Below are positions 18,401-27,118 of a stretch of DNA of 64,000 nt, piece after piece. A program made the translations under genes and the position numbers. Position 1 is the stretch's first letter. Each line of letters opens with the position of its first letter. Source of the DNA: Bin55 sp965116055 (GTDB lineage Bacteria; Pseudomonadota; Gammaproteobacteria; Pseudomonadales; Azotimanducaceae); the NCBI GenBank assembly GCA_965116055.1, contig OZ220466.1, forward strand, positions 1,860,001 to 1,924,000. Direction: 5' to 3'. Under the pieces are notes generated by a model. The model was not told where the DNA came from, ran no database searches, and was given only the letters and a program-made list of their open reading frames with translations.

Positions 18401-21400
18401 CCGTTATCTCACGGTGCAGGCGCATGATCGGGGTACGGCTACGGTGTCCGTGAAAGCTACCGACCCAGATGCGGAGTCTGCCTCGACAACATTTCTCGTG
18501 TCAGTCGTCAATGATGCGCCAAGCGCTGAGGGCCGAATCTCAGTCGTGATCGAATATCGAGGCAATAGCGATAGCGTTGATCTCACTCCGATCTTTTCGG
18601 ATCCGGACGGCGATACGTTGACCTTCAAAGCCGTCACTACTGATGGGTCCGTGGCAACCGCTGCCATCAACAACGCAACACTTACGGTCACTGCAGTTGG
18701 CGTTGGTCAATCTGAAATAACTGTCACCGCTACCGATGAATACGGTCTGACTGGATCCACCACATTCTCGGTTACAGTGGTGAATCAAGCTCCGAATGTG
18801 ACGAGTCAGATAGCGAATCAAAGCACGTACCGAAAGGAATCCCTCATTTTTAATCTGGCTCGAACGTTTTCGGATCCTGATGACGACGAACTAACGTATT
18901 CGGCAACCATTACCGATGGTTCAATCGCACGCGTTGTAGTCGAAGGTTCTTCCTTGACCGTTATTGGCGTCGCGCTTGGGACTGCCGATGTTACCGTAGC
19001 TGCACAAGATGGACTCGGTGGAGAAGCATCGGACACTTTCAGCGTCACGATTCAGAATCGCGACCCGCAGACCGTGGGACAGATAAGCGATCAAACAACC
19101 ATTCGCCAAATGTCTACTGACCTTGACCTTGAGCCGATTTTTAGCGATCCGGATGCCGACGAGCTCACTTACGAAGTAAACGTGAGTAATCCGCGTATCG
19201 TCTCGGCTGAAATAACCGGAAGCATGCTCACTTTCACCGGTACAGCTATCGGTACGACCTCGCTTACGGTGAATGCATCAGATTCGACCGGCGCTCAAGC
19301 GACAACGCGATTCAGGGTCACTGTTGAAAACCAACCTCCAATAGTCGTCATGGAAATCGAAGACGTTTCAACTCATCGAGGAGGCACCGAACGTATTGAT
19401 TTAACGACGATCTTCAGCGACCCCGATGACGATCCGCTTCAATACTTGAGTACTGTTTCTGATCCCTCGGTAGCTATAGCCACGATCGCAGGCAATACGT
19501 TGACCGTTACGGGGCGCGAGGTCAAAATGACCACTGTCGAAGTCACCGCACGGGACGCATTCCAAGGTTCTATCTCTACTCGATTTAACGTCACCGTTGC
19601 GAACCGACCTCCTATGGTCATAGAACCTCTAGCGAATATGACGTTGAACCGTACCGAGGAACCTACTATCAGCTTATCGACAGTTTTCTCGGATGAGGAC
19701 GGTGACTCGCTCGAATTTGCTGTAACGTCATCCTCTCCCAATGTCGCGACTGCAGTGATCTCCAATCAAAATCTCGTGGTGCAAACCCATACAGTCGGTA
19801 CAACGGAACTTTCACTAACGGCAACCGACAAGTACGACGACTCGGCAATGTTGAGTTTTTCCGTGACGGTCGAAAATCTCCGGCCGCGAGTAGTTACAGA
19901 TTTGGCGGATGTGGTCACCAATCGGACAAAAACGGCCACGATTGACCTGAGCAACACATTCATTGATGATGATGGCGACGCGTTGACATTAACAATTGAA
20001 ATCGCAGATTCAAGCATTGCAACAGCGCTGATTGCGGGAGAAACACTGACGATACAAGGTATCGCCATAGGATCAACGACTATGACAGTCATGGCAACCG
20101 ATACGTTAGGTGCTATGGCCTCTTCAATGTTTGGCGTTGATGTTGAGAATCTCGCACCGACTGTAGCAACAGAACTTGAAGGATTCGAGTTACAGGTTGG
20201 CGGCGACGCACAGACACGCGATGTTGCTACGGTGTTCGCTGACGATGGTAGCGAACCACTGACTATTTCAGCCTCTGTAGTGAATGAGAGCGTCGTGAGC
20301 GTGTCTGTTGCTGGCACGTCGGTTACCGTTTCACCGCTTGCCCGAGGCGCGACGCAAATTGAAATCACAGCAACCGACGCACAGCAGGCAACCGTGTCAA
20401 CAACAGTCGGAGTAGTTGTCGGAGACGCCGACCTCAAAGCGGTTGCGAATACAGGATTCGCGACCTTTTCGCGGGCTGTGCTGAGCAGCGTGACCTCTAC
20501 CTTAGGCGCGCGGCTTCTTGCCGATGCCGATGGCCTGTACACCGCATTTACGGCGTTTAGTCTCAATGACATTGCTCCTACCGAGCATTACGTCGCGCCT
20601 TTTGATCATGCCTTATCAACATCTCAATTCGGACGCGCGAACGATGGTTGGGTGGTTGACCCATTGAAAGCGCCTGAACGTGAAGCGTATCACAACATGA
20701 ACCAACTTGAGGCGTTTATAGGTCGTGGCTTCTCGCTAAAGCTCGCAGCGGTAGGTGACCCAACATACTGGAGCATCTGGGGAGCGCTTGATCGGCAGTC
20801 ATTTGAAGCGTCCAATCACGAAGGTAACACCAATTCCTTCTATTTTGGCGGCGATATGACAATACAAGGCCAGTGGCTCGTTGGCCTCGGCATTGGACGA
20901 ACATCGGGCGAGGTCGAGTATACGTCTGGCACAGCAACTCAGACTATGGATAACGACATTACGCAATTTCTCCCGTATGCGCGTATGACGCCATCGGACC
21001 GAACTACCTTATATGGCACGTTTGGGATCGGTAGCGGCACGGTGGATACCACGGTCATCGGACATGCCAATGAACGAAGCGATCTAAAAAGTACGCTTGG
21101 CTTGCTGGGCGGGCGGCAAGTTGTTTTCGTCGCTCCCAACGGTCTAAATCTGGCGGTCGTCGGTGACATCGGTTTCGCCAATTTCGAGACGGATCAAGGG
21201 TCGAACGCGGCTAATGGATTGCTGGCGGAAGTGAGCCGGTTTCGCGGCGGTCTTGAAACATCGTTCAATATGATGATGGGGCCCGACGGTTCGTTTGCGC
21301 CGTTCCTTACATTAAGTCTTAGAACTGATAGCGGTGACGGCCTAGCTGAGTCCGGTCTTGAAATAAGCGGCGGGGTTCGTATTGCTAACCCAGTCTTCTC

Positions 21401-21881
21401 GGTGGATGCCAATTTCCGAACGCTTGCAACCTACGGTGCAGACGACTACAGCGAAAGCGGATTTAGCCTCATGGCAGTGCTCAATCCGAGTGCTGGGGCG
21501 ACTGGTTTAAGCATTGCGTTCTCACCTAGCTGGGGAGCCAGTGCACACCACACCAACGCGCTGTGGCAGGACGACTATCAGACTAACAGCTATAGCTATG
21601 TTGATGATCTTGCCTCGTGGGGACTCTTAGATAACCAAAGGTTGAAAGTAGACTCTGCGATTGGTTATGGATTTCTGGTTCTTCACGAACGCTTTTTGTT
21701 GACACCGTATATTGATGTTCAATCAAGCGGGTCCCGATACCATGATGTAAACGTTGGCGCCAAACTCATGGAATTCACTCGTTCAAAGCACAATGTCAAT
21801 CTCAATTTACAGGTCGGGAAAGACAGTAGTTTTGGTGCACGAGAGGATTCGGTACGCCTCAATGCGCGCCTGAACTTTTAA
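15483..21881 (+). CDS. Giant cadherin/Ig-repeat surface protein with autotransporter-type barrel
   Basis: The product has 2132 residues. An unusually long N-region (about 55 residues) precedes a hydrophobic export segment (LLQIIVVSFVIGLAM), then TNHAQN at the likely cleavage site. Residues about 80-730 carry cadherin-like repeats (LDYETMSTFTF with DVNERPE; LDYESAPLPNREYTV with DVDEG; LDFETISQHTVTI with NVNEPP). From about 730 to 1645 follow Ig-like repeats with a calcium-type motif FSDPDGDTLTF; six consecutive units are exactly 91 residues long. A helical linker (1650-1695) leads to a C-terminal beta barrel (about 1740-2132) that begins near FIGRGFSLKL and ends ARLNF, with terminal Phe as in outer-membrane proteins. 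This is the layout of a type V secreted adhesin. The ligand is unknown. Confidence 0.85.
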   Translation: MKLYEISRSERNAQSSPNPAYATAGKTTAQLSEFGHAICTKASLSTHFSDSCHWRICVRLLQIIVVSFVIGLAMTNHAQNTNAFGTTSITRSINEDINNAGLSGLNTRIQNALRSGPAYGDYTFTLDARGKTKFEFINVKNNLHLRFKDGQKLDYETMSTFTFVITSKRDDGKSTNQLQITLNIRDVNERPELRSSFLGTTGLTYKAYYVQFGPGQQTASQIRITSSQVFQDPEGKSIQFKACADDIQVTEHDDAGQVLTSSTSNPNPRGSFDEHASTDASATGQALHCPPTDSGNYAASRDVTRNGRIVNVTTQGPTIVITPLRDSVSSNRYAELQFRGWAGTPDTTASRVPQNKDISKPATVRVYVKTGVNNPPAFGSIGFRTRVNESTANDIEFLIGPKTPHSAGAWNARDIDGDKVTYTLEGPTASTACATDSAGKRRPQVVAAGQGCVWIVMDGDNLQLWGKNLDYESAPLPNREYTVTVVANDGYTNPGTAGRVPIHLQIVDVDEGLEFSGPIREISQLVVGRAGRTANLSNYFTDPDGTAISYSVFTSNPNIVTATVSGSMLTVNPAGGTGSASITITATSGTTSNSQTFTVTVRSANQPPTFAQGIRTVNADQTIRETQSTGLIIRARGMRYSDPDGDKVTATVTNSALFEAVVDPKIDGRTYSGEVGLKLIGALDFETISQHTVTIRLNDGWDDSQATADIIVIVTNVNEPPQVATDAQGRSLTIPDKTVSVGSTASFDASIYFKDPDGGRLLYDATPITGATFVEVTIVGVSTVQFKGLKATTGTPITIRVTVTDTSSVSVSLNFKLTIDSNTPPRVVRKPENQTLRLGPARTISLVGSFSDDDPGDTISRYEASSNNDSIVLARATNDGQSMVLIPRAEGTTSVVITAIDSRGGRNTTSITVTVLGNSAPVIDREITSVNLRPNGQETIDLTQHFSDPDGDTISFTASVNLPNIATATLNNNRYLTVQAHDRGTATVSVKATDPDAESASTTFLVSVVNDAPSAEGRISVVIEYRGNSDSVDLTPIFSDPDGDTLTFKAVTTDGSVATAAINNATLTVTAVGVGQSEITVTATDEYGLTGSTTFSVTVVNQAPNVTSQIANQSTYRKESLIFNLARTFSDPDDDELTYSATITDGSIARVVVEGSSLTVIGVALGTADVTVAAQDGLGGEASDTFSVTIQNRDPQTVGQISDQTTIRQMSTDLDLEPIFSDPDADELTYEVNVSNPRIVSAEITGSMLTFTGTAIGTTSLTVNASDSTGAQATTRFRVTVENQPPIVVMEIEDVSTHRGGTERIDLTTIFSDPDDDPLQYLSTVSDPSVAIATIAGNTLTVTGREVKMTTVEVTARDAFQGSISTRFNVTVANRPPMVIEPLANMTLNRTEEPTISLSTVFSDEDGDSLEFAVTSSSPNVATAVISNQNLVVQTHTVGTTELSLTATDKYDDSAMLSFSVTVENLRPRVVTDLADVVTNRTKTATIDLSNTFIDDDGDALTLTIEIADSSIATALIAGETLTIQGIAIGSTTMTVMATDTLGAMASSMFGVDVENLAPTVATELEGFELQVGGDAQTRDVATVFADDGSEPLTISASVVNESVVSVSVAGTSVTVSPLARGATQIEITATDAQQATVSTTVGVVVGDADLKAVANTGFATFSRAVLSSVTSTLGARLLADADGLYTAFTAFSLNDIAPTEHYVAPFDHALSTSQFGRANDGWVVDPLKAPEREAYHNMNQLEAFIGRGFSLKLAAVGDPTYWSIWGALDRQSFEASNHEGNTNSFYFGGDMTIQGQWLVGLGIGRTSGEVEYTSGTATQTMDNDITQFLPYARMTPSDRTTLYGTFGIGSGTVDTTVIGHANERSDLKSTLGLLGGRQVVFVAPNGLNLAVVGDIGFANFETDQGSNAANGLLAEVSRFRGGLETSFNMMMGPDGSFAPFLTLSLRTDSGDGLAESGLEISGGVRIANPVFSVDANFRTLATYGADDYSESGFSLMAVLNPSAGATGLSIAFSPSWGASAHHTNALWQDDYQTNSYSYVDDLASWGLLDNQRLKVDSAIGYGFLVLHERFLLTPYIDVQSSGSRYHDVNVGAKLMEFTRSKHNVNLNLQVGKDSSFGAREDSVRLNARLNF

Positions 21882-21930
21882 TCTGAAGGGGCGATTTGTA
21901 ACAAGACATATCGTAACCCTCTGAAATTTC

Positions 21931-21961
21931 AAAACGGCTGTCGCAAGGCAGCCGTTTTTAT
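21931..21961. terminator. Rho-independent terminator, bidirectional
   Basis: AAAACGGCTG (21931-21940) and CAGCCGTTTT (21949-21958) form a perfect 10-bp stem around an 8-nt loop. T and A runs flank both sides, so it can serve the giant gene on the plus strand and the convergent DUF1285 gene on the minus strand. Confidence 0.85.
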
Positions 21962-21971
21962 TCGCTGAGAA

Positions 21972-22499
21972 CTAACTCACGCGAAATGCTGTGCCTGCAC
22001 TCCAGAGCAACAAAGGATCTTCATCAGGATTCTCAACTAAATCCGCTAGACGGTAGAACGGCTCATTCAGCACTCGTGCATAGAGTCCTCTGCGAACATG
22101 AATATAAGGCCGTGGACCACATGCAGTCTCCTTAATGATCAGTATGTGTTCGCCGTCGAGTGGGACCACATCGTCCATATTCGTTTTAAAAAGTATGCGC
22201 TGTTCAATCCCGTTCCCAGAAGCCTCAAAGTCAACGGCTAAAAATGGCACATCATCTACTTGAATCCTTAGTTTCTGGTGTGGCGTAACTAAAAAATAGT
22301 GTTTACCTTCCCGCATCAAAATCGTTGAGAATATTTTCGCAATCGCTTTGCGCTGAATCATGACTCCTTCATGCAGCCAAGTGCCGTCAGTACGGACTCG
22401 GATATCGAATGAACTTTCTTCCTTGGGATGCCAAAGGTCAATAGGCGGTAGCTTTTGATTCCCGATTTGCTTCAATAATTCGTCGAAAGCGCCTCCCAA
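21972..22499 (-). CDS. DUF1285 family protein
   Basis: The product has 175 residues and matches DUF1285: PPIDLWHPKEESSFDIRV near the start, then GTWLHEGVMIQRKAIAKIFS, LREGKHYFLVTP-like sequence and CGPRPYIHVRRGLYARVLN. The family is a small cytosolic fold without a proven role. It lies 6 nt after moaA and is probably cotranscribed with it, and it ends at the shared terminator. Confidence 0.85.
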   Translation of the reverse strand: MGGAFDELLKQIGNQKLPPIDLWHPKEESSFDIRVRTDGTWLHEGVMIQRKAIAKIFSTILMREGKHYFLVTPHQKLRIQVDDVPFLAVDFEASGNGIEQRILFKTNMDDVVPLDGEHILIIKETACGPRPYIHVRRGLYARVLNEPFYRLADLVENPDEDPLLLWSAGTAFRVS

Positions 22500-22505
22500 T
22501 GTAGA

Positions 22506-23471
22506 TCAACCGCCGATGAATTTCATGACCGTAGTTTCACCGGTGAAAGCCACGCTTTGCTTGTTGCTCATGGCAGATGCGAGGATATCTTGCAGCTTAT
22601 TCAGAGCGAATGCATACGGCATAGCTAGAAGCGGTTTGAGGTCGTAGTGTGTCGTATTAGACAAACAACCATAGATAAAGCCATTTGAAGACAAACGCAA
22701 TCTGGAGCAGGATCGACAAAATGGCTCACTTTCATTTGCGATGATGCCGAACGTACCGCGACCAACGACCTCAAAACGAATGGCAGTTGAGTCCGGCGGT
22801 GCTGCGATCGAAGTAACTTCATACCGCGTTCTAATCTCCTCAAGTAGCATGGCGAGGCTAACGAATTCCTGCTCGTATTGGTCGTTGAACTTTAGGTGCC
22901 CCATGTTCATTAGTTCAATGAATCGAAGTTCAATATGTCGATCAAAGCAATAATCTAGGAGAGGTAACACTTGGTCGAAATTGCTCGTCTTTAGCGGTAC
23001 CATATTGATCTTGATCCGGATACCAGCTTCAAGCGCCATATCAATGCCTTGTAGAACTGTTGCCAGGTCTCCGCTTCGTGCAATTGCCCGAAAGCGACTA
23101 GGATCAAGCGTGTCTAAACTGACATTCAAACGTTTTAGACCTACTTCCTTAAGGAGCGGCATGTACTTCGGTAGAAACTGACCGTTGGTGGTAATAGCGA
23201 TATCCTGTAGATCCAGCGAGGACACGCCGCGCAAAAACGTATCGAATTTAGGAGACAATAATGGTTCGCCGCCAGTGATGCGTAATTTTTCGATCCCGGC
23301 ACCGTCAATAAGTAACCGTACGGCATCAAGCAAATGAGCGCCGTCAAGTTCGGCATTTGCCGGTTGCAGCTTCTTACCGTCCGGCACACAATAAGTGCAT
23401 GCGTAATTACAGGCGGCCGTCAAGCTGACACGGAGGTTTTGAAACTGGCGACCAAAGGGATCAATAATCAT
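22506..23471 (-). CDS. moaA: GTP 3',8-cyclase of molybdenum cofactor synthesis
   Basis: A radical SAM enzyme making the first intermediate of molybdopterin from GTP. From ATG 23471 the product has 321 residues. The SAM cluster motif is CNYACTYC (Cys21, 25, 28), the second cluster lies in CRSCSRLRLSSNG with a further Cys in YGCLSN, and the protein ends in the functionally important Gly-Gly tail (FIGG). A TTG at 23513 would add 14 residues unlike the family start and would place the palindrome at 23493-23510 inside the gene. It supplies cofactor for molybdoenzymes such as the formate dehydrogenase at 33-38 kb. Confidence 0.93.
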   Translation of the reverse strand: MIIDPFGRQFQNLRVSLTAACNYACTYCVPDGKKLQPANAELDGAHLLDAVRLLIDGAGIEKLRITGGEPLLSPKFDTFLRGVSSLDLQDIAITTNGQFLPKYMPLLKEVGLKRLNVSLDTLDPSRFRAIARSGDLATVLQGIDMALEAGIRIKINMVPLKTSNFDQVLPLLDYCFDRHIELRFIELMNMGHLKFNDQYEQEFVSLAMLLEEIRTRYEVTSIAAPPDSTAIRFEVVGRGTFGIIANESEPFCRSCSRLRLSSNGFIYGCLSNTTHYDLKPLLAMPYAFALNKLQDILASAMSNKQSVAFTGETTVMKFIGG

Positions 23472-23492
23472 GCTGGTTTTGCGTACATTAAA

Positions 23493-23510
23493 GAGCAGTA
23501 CGTACTGCTC
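23493..23510. promoter_or_regulatory. Perfect 18-bp palindrome before moaA
   Basis: GAGCAGTACGTACTGCTC is perfectly self-complementary over 18 bp and lies 22-39 bp before the moaA ATG, in the 52-bp gap after murF. It is a candidate operator for a dimeric regulator of moaA and the DUF1285 gene. It does not resemble a ModE site. Confidence 0.55.
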
Positions 23511-23523
23511 CAATCAACAAATA

Positions 23524-24906
23524 TTAAGTAGCCTCTGACTCGGTTATGAGTGTTCCAACCAAAGAGGGTACAAAGTTATGTTTCCAGAAGACCGTATTGG
23601 AACCTTTTATTAGTACGACATCCCCCACTTGCAAGGTCTGCTTGAAGAATTCGATTACACCATTGACGCTTTCGAATGACCCCCATTGAATTTCGCGTCG
23701 GAGGTGCTGATAGACATGCCTTTGCATGCTCGGGCCAATACAAAGGACGCCATCTAACCTGCTTAATTCCGGCACCAACGACGAATGTAACTCCCCTGTT
23801 CGGTGGCCGAGTTCAGCCATATCACCGATCACCGCGATGCGGCGCTTACCATTTTGATGCGCCAGATGTTGAAGGCATTTCCGCATACTATCCGGGTTAG
23901 CGTTATAGCTCTCATCAATGATTCGAATGCCTCCTGCATCAAATACTTTACCACGCCCGGGGAGAGATTCTTTGGAAATTGAGTTCAGTCTAGCAGGATT
24001 CTCATGCATCGCCTCAAGGGTCGCTGCGGCCGCACATAGCGTCGCACCTCGATGCTCGCCTCCACCCGGAATGTCACACTCAAATGACGTGTCCCCTGCG
24101 ACGATTTTGACTCGGTTTTCGTTGACCATGGCGAAGCGAACATACGCTGAATCTTCTTGACCAAAAGTACGCACATCAAGTTGCGGAAATCGCGACTCCG
24201 CTTCAGTGTGTAAATCTTGGGGCACGATCAAGCTGCCACCTTTGAGGACACCTTCGCCTATTGAGAGTTTTTCCTCGCGTAATGCCGCAACGTCGCTAAA
24301 GTTACCGATATGTGCATTGAGCACATTAAGCACCACGGCGACATGGGGCCTTGCCAGTTGGGCTAATGGTTTGATTTCGCCTGGATGGTTCATTCCGATT
24401 TCGAGTACCGCGTAGTTTGCGTCCTGAGGCATCCGTGCAATACTCAATGGGACGCCGATGTGATTATTTAGGCTCTCTTCGTTTGCCCCGCATTCGAGGG
24501 CTTGCGAAAGAAAATTCTTCAGCGTTGTTTTACCACTGCTTCCCGTTACTGCGATAACCGGACAAGCTAGTTGGTTCCGCCGATGCCGAGCAATATCCCA
24601 AAGTCCTGATAAGGTATCTTCGCAACGAAGCTGAGGCACCGTTAGCTCTTGGCTGCCTGTGCTGACAATAGCTACTGAGCCCTTCTCTATCGCATCCGGT
24701 ATGAAGTCGTGACCATCGCGTCCCGAATCCTTCAAAATATTGAATTCAGGTCGAGCTTTTCCTGAAAGTGCAATAAAGAGATCCCCACGTACAAGTGTTC
24801 TGGTATCAATACTGATCCCTTGAATTGATGGTCCTGAGGATTGCTCCTGCTTTAGTGCAGAGCAAAGATCTGTCCAGGACCAAAGAGGGGCATCTGCTAT
24901 TGACAT
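23524..24906 (-). CDS. murF: UDP-MurNAc-tripeptide:D-Ala-D-Ala ligase
   Basis: The product has 460 residues. It adds D-Ala-D-Ala to the peptidoglycan precursor in the cytoplasm. Motifs are VIAVTGSSGKTTLKNFLSQ (ATP loop, about residue 115), EIGMNHPGEI, NHIGVPLSIARM and IDESYNANPDSMRKCL, with the final domain containing AVIGDMAELG. Length and motif order are normal for MurF. It is usually in the dcw division cluster; here it stands alone upstream of moaA. Confidence 0.95.
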   Translation of the reverse strand: MSIADAPLWSWTDLCSALKQEQSSGPSIQGISIDTRTLVRGDLFIALSGKARPEFNILKDSGRDGHDFIPDAIEKGSVAIVSTGSQELTVPQLRCEDTLSGLWDIARHRRNQLACPVIAVTGSSGKTTLKNFLSQALECGANEESLNNHIGVPLSIARMPQDANYAVLEIGMNHPGEIKPLAQLARPHVAVVLNVLNAHIGNFSDVAALREEKLSIGEGVLKGGSLIVPQDLHTEAESRFPQLDVRTFGQEDSAYVRFAMVNENRVKIVAGDTSFECDIPGGGEHRGATLCAAAATLEAMHENPARLNSISKESLPGRGKVFDAGGIRIIDESYNANPDSMRKCLQHLAHQNGKRRIAVIGDMAELGHRTGELHSSLVPELSRLDGVLCIGPSMQRHVYQHLRREIQWGSFESVNGVIEFFKQTLQVGDVVLIKGSNTVFWKHNFVPSLVGTLITESEAT

Positions 24907-25226
24907 CGGTGGCGAGAGGTATGAGAGAGATTCGGCAAGCAGTTTAACTCTTGAATTATCAGTTCAGTAATGAGGCCATTGCATGGGCATTTCGAACACC
25001 AAAGAACACATATGCAGTTGAAGATATATGCTCGGTTGAGATGTCATTCCAGCAATTGCCCACACATGGCTGATATACGAGAACATACAATTTGATGGGT
25101 TGCTCTTGACGTACTTTGCGGCTCGCGCAGTAGACCCCTCTCCCACCCACGACCAGAGAGATGGCAACTTTTCGCATAGAAATTTTTCGCGCATGAAGTT
25201 GAACACAATCTCACGAAAACTTATAC
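24907..25226. other. Divergent spacer between murF and sppA
   Basis: The 320-bp region separates two divergent genes and should contain both promoters. I see no conserved RNA or repeat. A minus-strand open frame covering it lacks any recognisable protein feature and runs into sppA, so I do not call it. Confidence 0.45.
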
Positions 25227-27053
25227 GTGTCTGATTTAGTAGAGCCCTCACCGAAAAAGGGCCGATGGCGATTGATTCGCGCAATCGGCCGTGGATTTAC
25301 TGTAACGCGCAATTTTGTGCTGAACGTGTTGTTCTGGTTCTTGTTCGTGACTGTTTTGATTGCAATTTTCAGTCGCGAGGATAAGGAATCGTTACCCAAT
25401 CAAGCGGCATTGCTGCTGAATCCAGGAGGGAGTCTGGTCGAGCAAAAAACGTATAGCGACCCGATGTTTGATCTTCTATTCAGTGACGATCTGGCTATTG
25501 AGACTTTGATCAACGATCTGTTGGATGCGTTGAAATTTGCAGCAACAGATGACCGTGTGAAGTTGTTGCTATTAGATTTTTCAAGGCTTTTTGATGTCGA
25601 TTTTGCTGAGGTAGAACGCATACAAGAAGCCTTAACCGCCTTCAAAAAATCAGGCAAACCGATTTGGGCTTTCGATTCCTCCTATTCACAAGGCACATAC
25701 CTGCTGGCTATGAACGCCGATCGCGTACTCATGGACCCTATGGGCGAGTTAATCCTTTCCGGGGTGTCGTCTTCATCAATGCATTACAAAAGCCTGCTTG
25801 ACAAGCTGGCGATTGATGTTCATGTATATGCGGTAGGCGAATTTAAGTCCGCGGTTGAGCCATATACACGCGAAGATATGTCCGACGCGGCTCGAACGGT
25901 AGGCGAACAGCTCGTTCAAACGCTCTGGCAACGCACAAAGCAACGAATCGTATCGTATCGCAATATCGAAGAAACTCAGCTCGACACGTATACGAGTCGA
26001 TTGCACGAACTAGCCTCACAAAAGGGTAAGGCATTGGCGCAACTGGCCGTGGATTTCGGACTGGTGGATGAACTCATTGCCAAATCTGAATTAACGGCCT
26101 CCTATCGAAAGGTGGTTGGCCAGAATGTCCGCCAAATCAGTTTTAACGACTATTTACCTCATGTCGTGAAGGACTTGTCATTCGGTAGAGAGAAAGTGGC
26201 GATCGTCGTGATCCAAGGAGAGATCTTAGGCACCGAGAGCCAGCTCACAGGGCAATCAAATATGTGGGTACAGCAAATCAACAAGGTGACAAGAAACCCA
26301 CAATACAAAGCGCTAGTGTTACGCGTTATTTCGCCCGGAGGCAGCGTCTTCGAGTCGGAAGACATACGACGGGCGTTAGTTGCGTATAAGAAGACGGACA
26401 GACCACTCGTCGCTTCCTTTGGCGGCACCGCGGCGTCAGGTGGTTATTGGATAGCACTTCCTGCCGACAGTATTTTTGCAACGCCCGTGACAATCACCGG
26501 ATCGGTTGGCGTCTTTGGCCTGTACCCTAATCTCGGCAATTCATTACATCGGATAGGCATTACAAATGATGTCATTAGATCAACGCCCTATGGTTTAGGA
26601 TCAAGTTTGATAGTTGAGCCAACAGAGGAATTGCACGAGATTAGAACCTTAAGTGTTAAACGTTATTACAATCAATTTGTTAATCTGGTGGCAAGCGCAC
26701 GAGAGAAACCAGTCACATTTATTGAGGATATCGCGCAAGGCCGCATATGGCTCGGCGAGGATGCGTTAAAAAACGGACTTGTTGACGAACTAGGCGAGCT
26801 AAACGATGCTGTAGCTAAAGCTGCGGATTTGGCTGGATTATCAACTTACGAAATTGAGTATGTCCGTCCTCTCGATGGGTTGCTTTCTCCCTTGAGTCGA
26901 TTCGTGAATGCTAGTCGAGCCGTTGTTTTGGATTCCCTGCTCCAGCTATCCAATGATTCATTAAGAGAATACCTATCGCGCGAACTGAGGTATTTACGCG
27001 ATCCCACAAATGTTTACGCGCGCTGCGTGTCTTGCGATATAGGGGTTCAGTAA
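25227..27053 (+). CDS. sppA: Signal peptide peptidase A, long (67 kDa) form
   Basis: The product has 608 residues. One N-terminal membrane anchor (about residues 28-48) is followed by two tandem protease domains, as in E. coli SppA. The catalytic lysine is Lys207 in AVGEFKSAVEPYTRED of the first domain; the nucleophile is Ser404 in GGTAASGGYW of the second, followed by ITGSVGVFG. The enzyme degrades cleaved signal peptides at the inner membrane. It starts with GTG; the ribosome binding site is weak. Confidence 0.95.
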   Translation: MSDLVEPSPKKGRWRLIRAIGRGFTVTRNFVLNVLFWFLFVTVLIAIFSREDKESLPNQAALLLNPGGSLVEQKTYSDPMFDLLFSDDLAIETLINDLLDALKFAATDDRVKLLLLDFSRLFDVDFAEVERIQEALTAFKKSGKPIWAFDSSYSQGTYLLAMNADRVLMDPMGELILSGVSSSSMHYKSLLDKLAIDVHVYAVGEFKSAVEPYTREDMSDAARTVGEQLVQTLWQRTKQRIVSYRNIEETQLDTYTSRLHELASQKGKALAQLAVDFGLVDELIAKSELTASYRKVVGQNVRQISFNDYLPHVVKDLSFGREKVAIVVIQGEILGTESQLTGQSNMWVQQINKVTRNPQYKALVLRVISPGGSVFESEDIRRALVAYKKTDRPLVASFGGTAASGGYWIALPADSIFATPVTITGSVGVFGLYPNLGNSLHRIGITNDVIRSTPYGLGSSLIVEPTEELHEIRTLSVKRYYNQFVNLVASAREKPVTFIEDIAQGRIWLGEDALKNGLVDELGELNDAVAKAADLAGLSTYEIEYVRPLDGLLSPLSRFVNASRAVVLDSLLQLSNDSLREYLSRELRYLRDPTNVYARCVSCDIGVQ

Positions 27054-27118
27054 AACTTGAATAGTGGATTAACGAGCAATATCCACACACGAAAATTTGC
27101 TTATACAAGAGTCTTTAC

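Noticed and set aside
18516..20154. Regularly spaced repeats that could suggest a CRISPR or tandem repeat array
   Set aside because: The period is 273 bp, the units are diverged, and a single open frame runs through them: they are protein domain repeats.
19766..20572. 268-codon open frame antisense to the giant surface-protein gene
   Set aside because: It is a low-complexity Ser/Val/Thr/Ala-rich mirror of the repeat region with no domain, signal peptide or ribosome binding site.
24964..25284. 106-codon minus-strand frame between murF and sppA
   Set aside because: It overlaps the sppA start, shows no recognisable features and has no convincing ribosome binding site.
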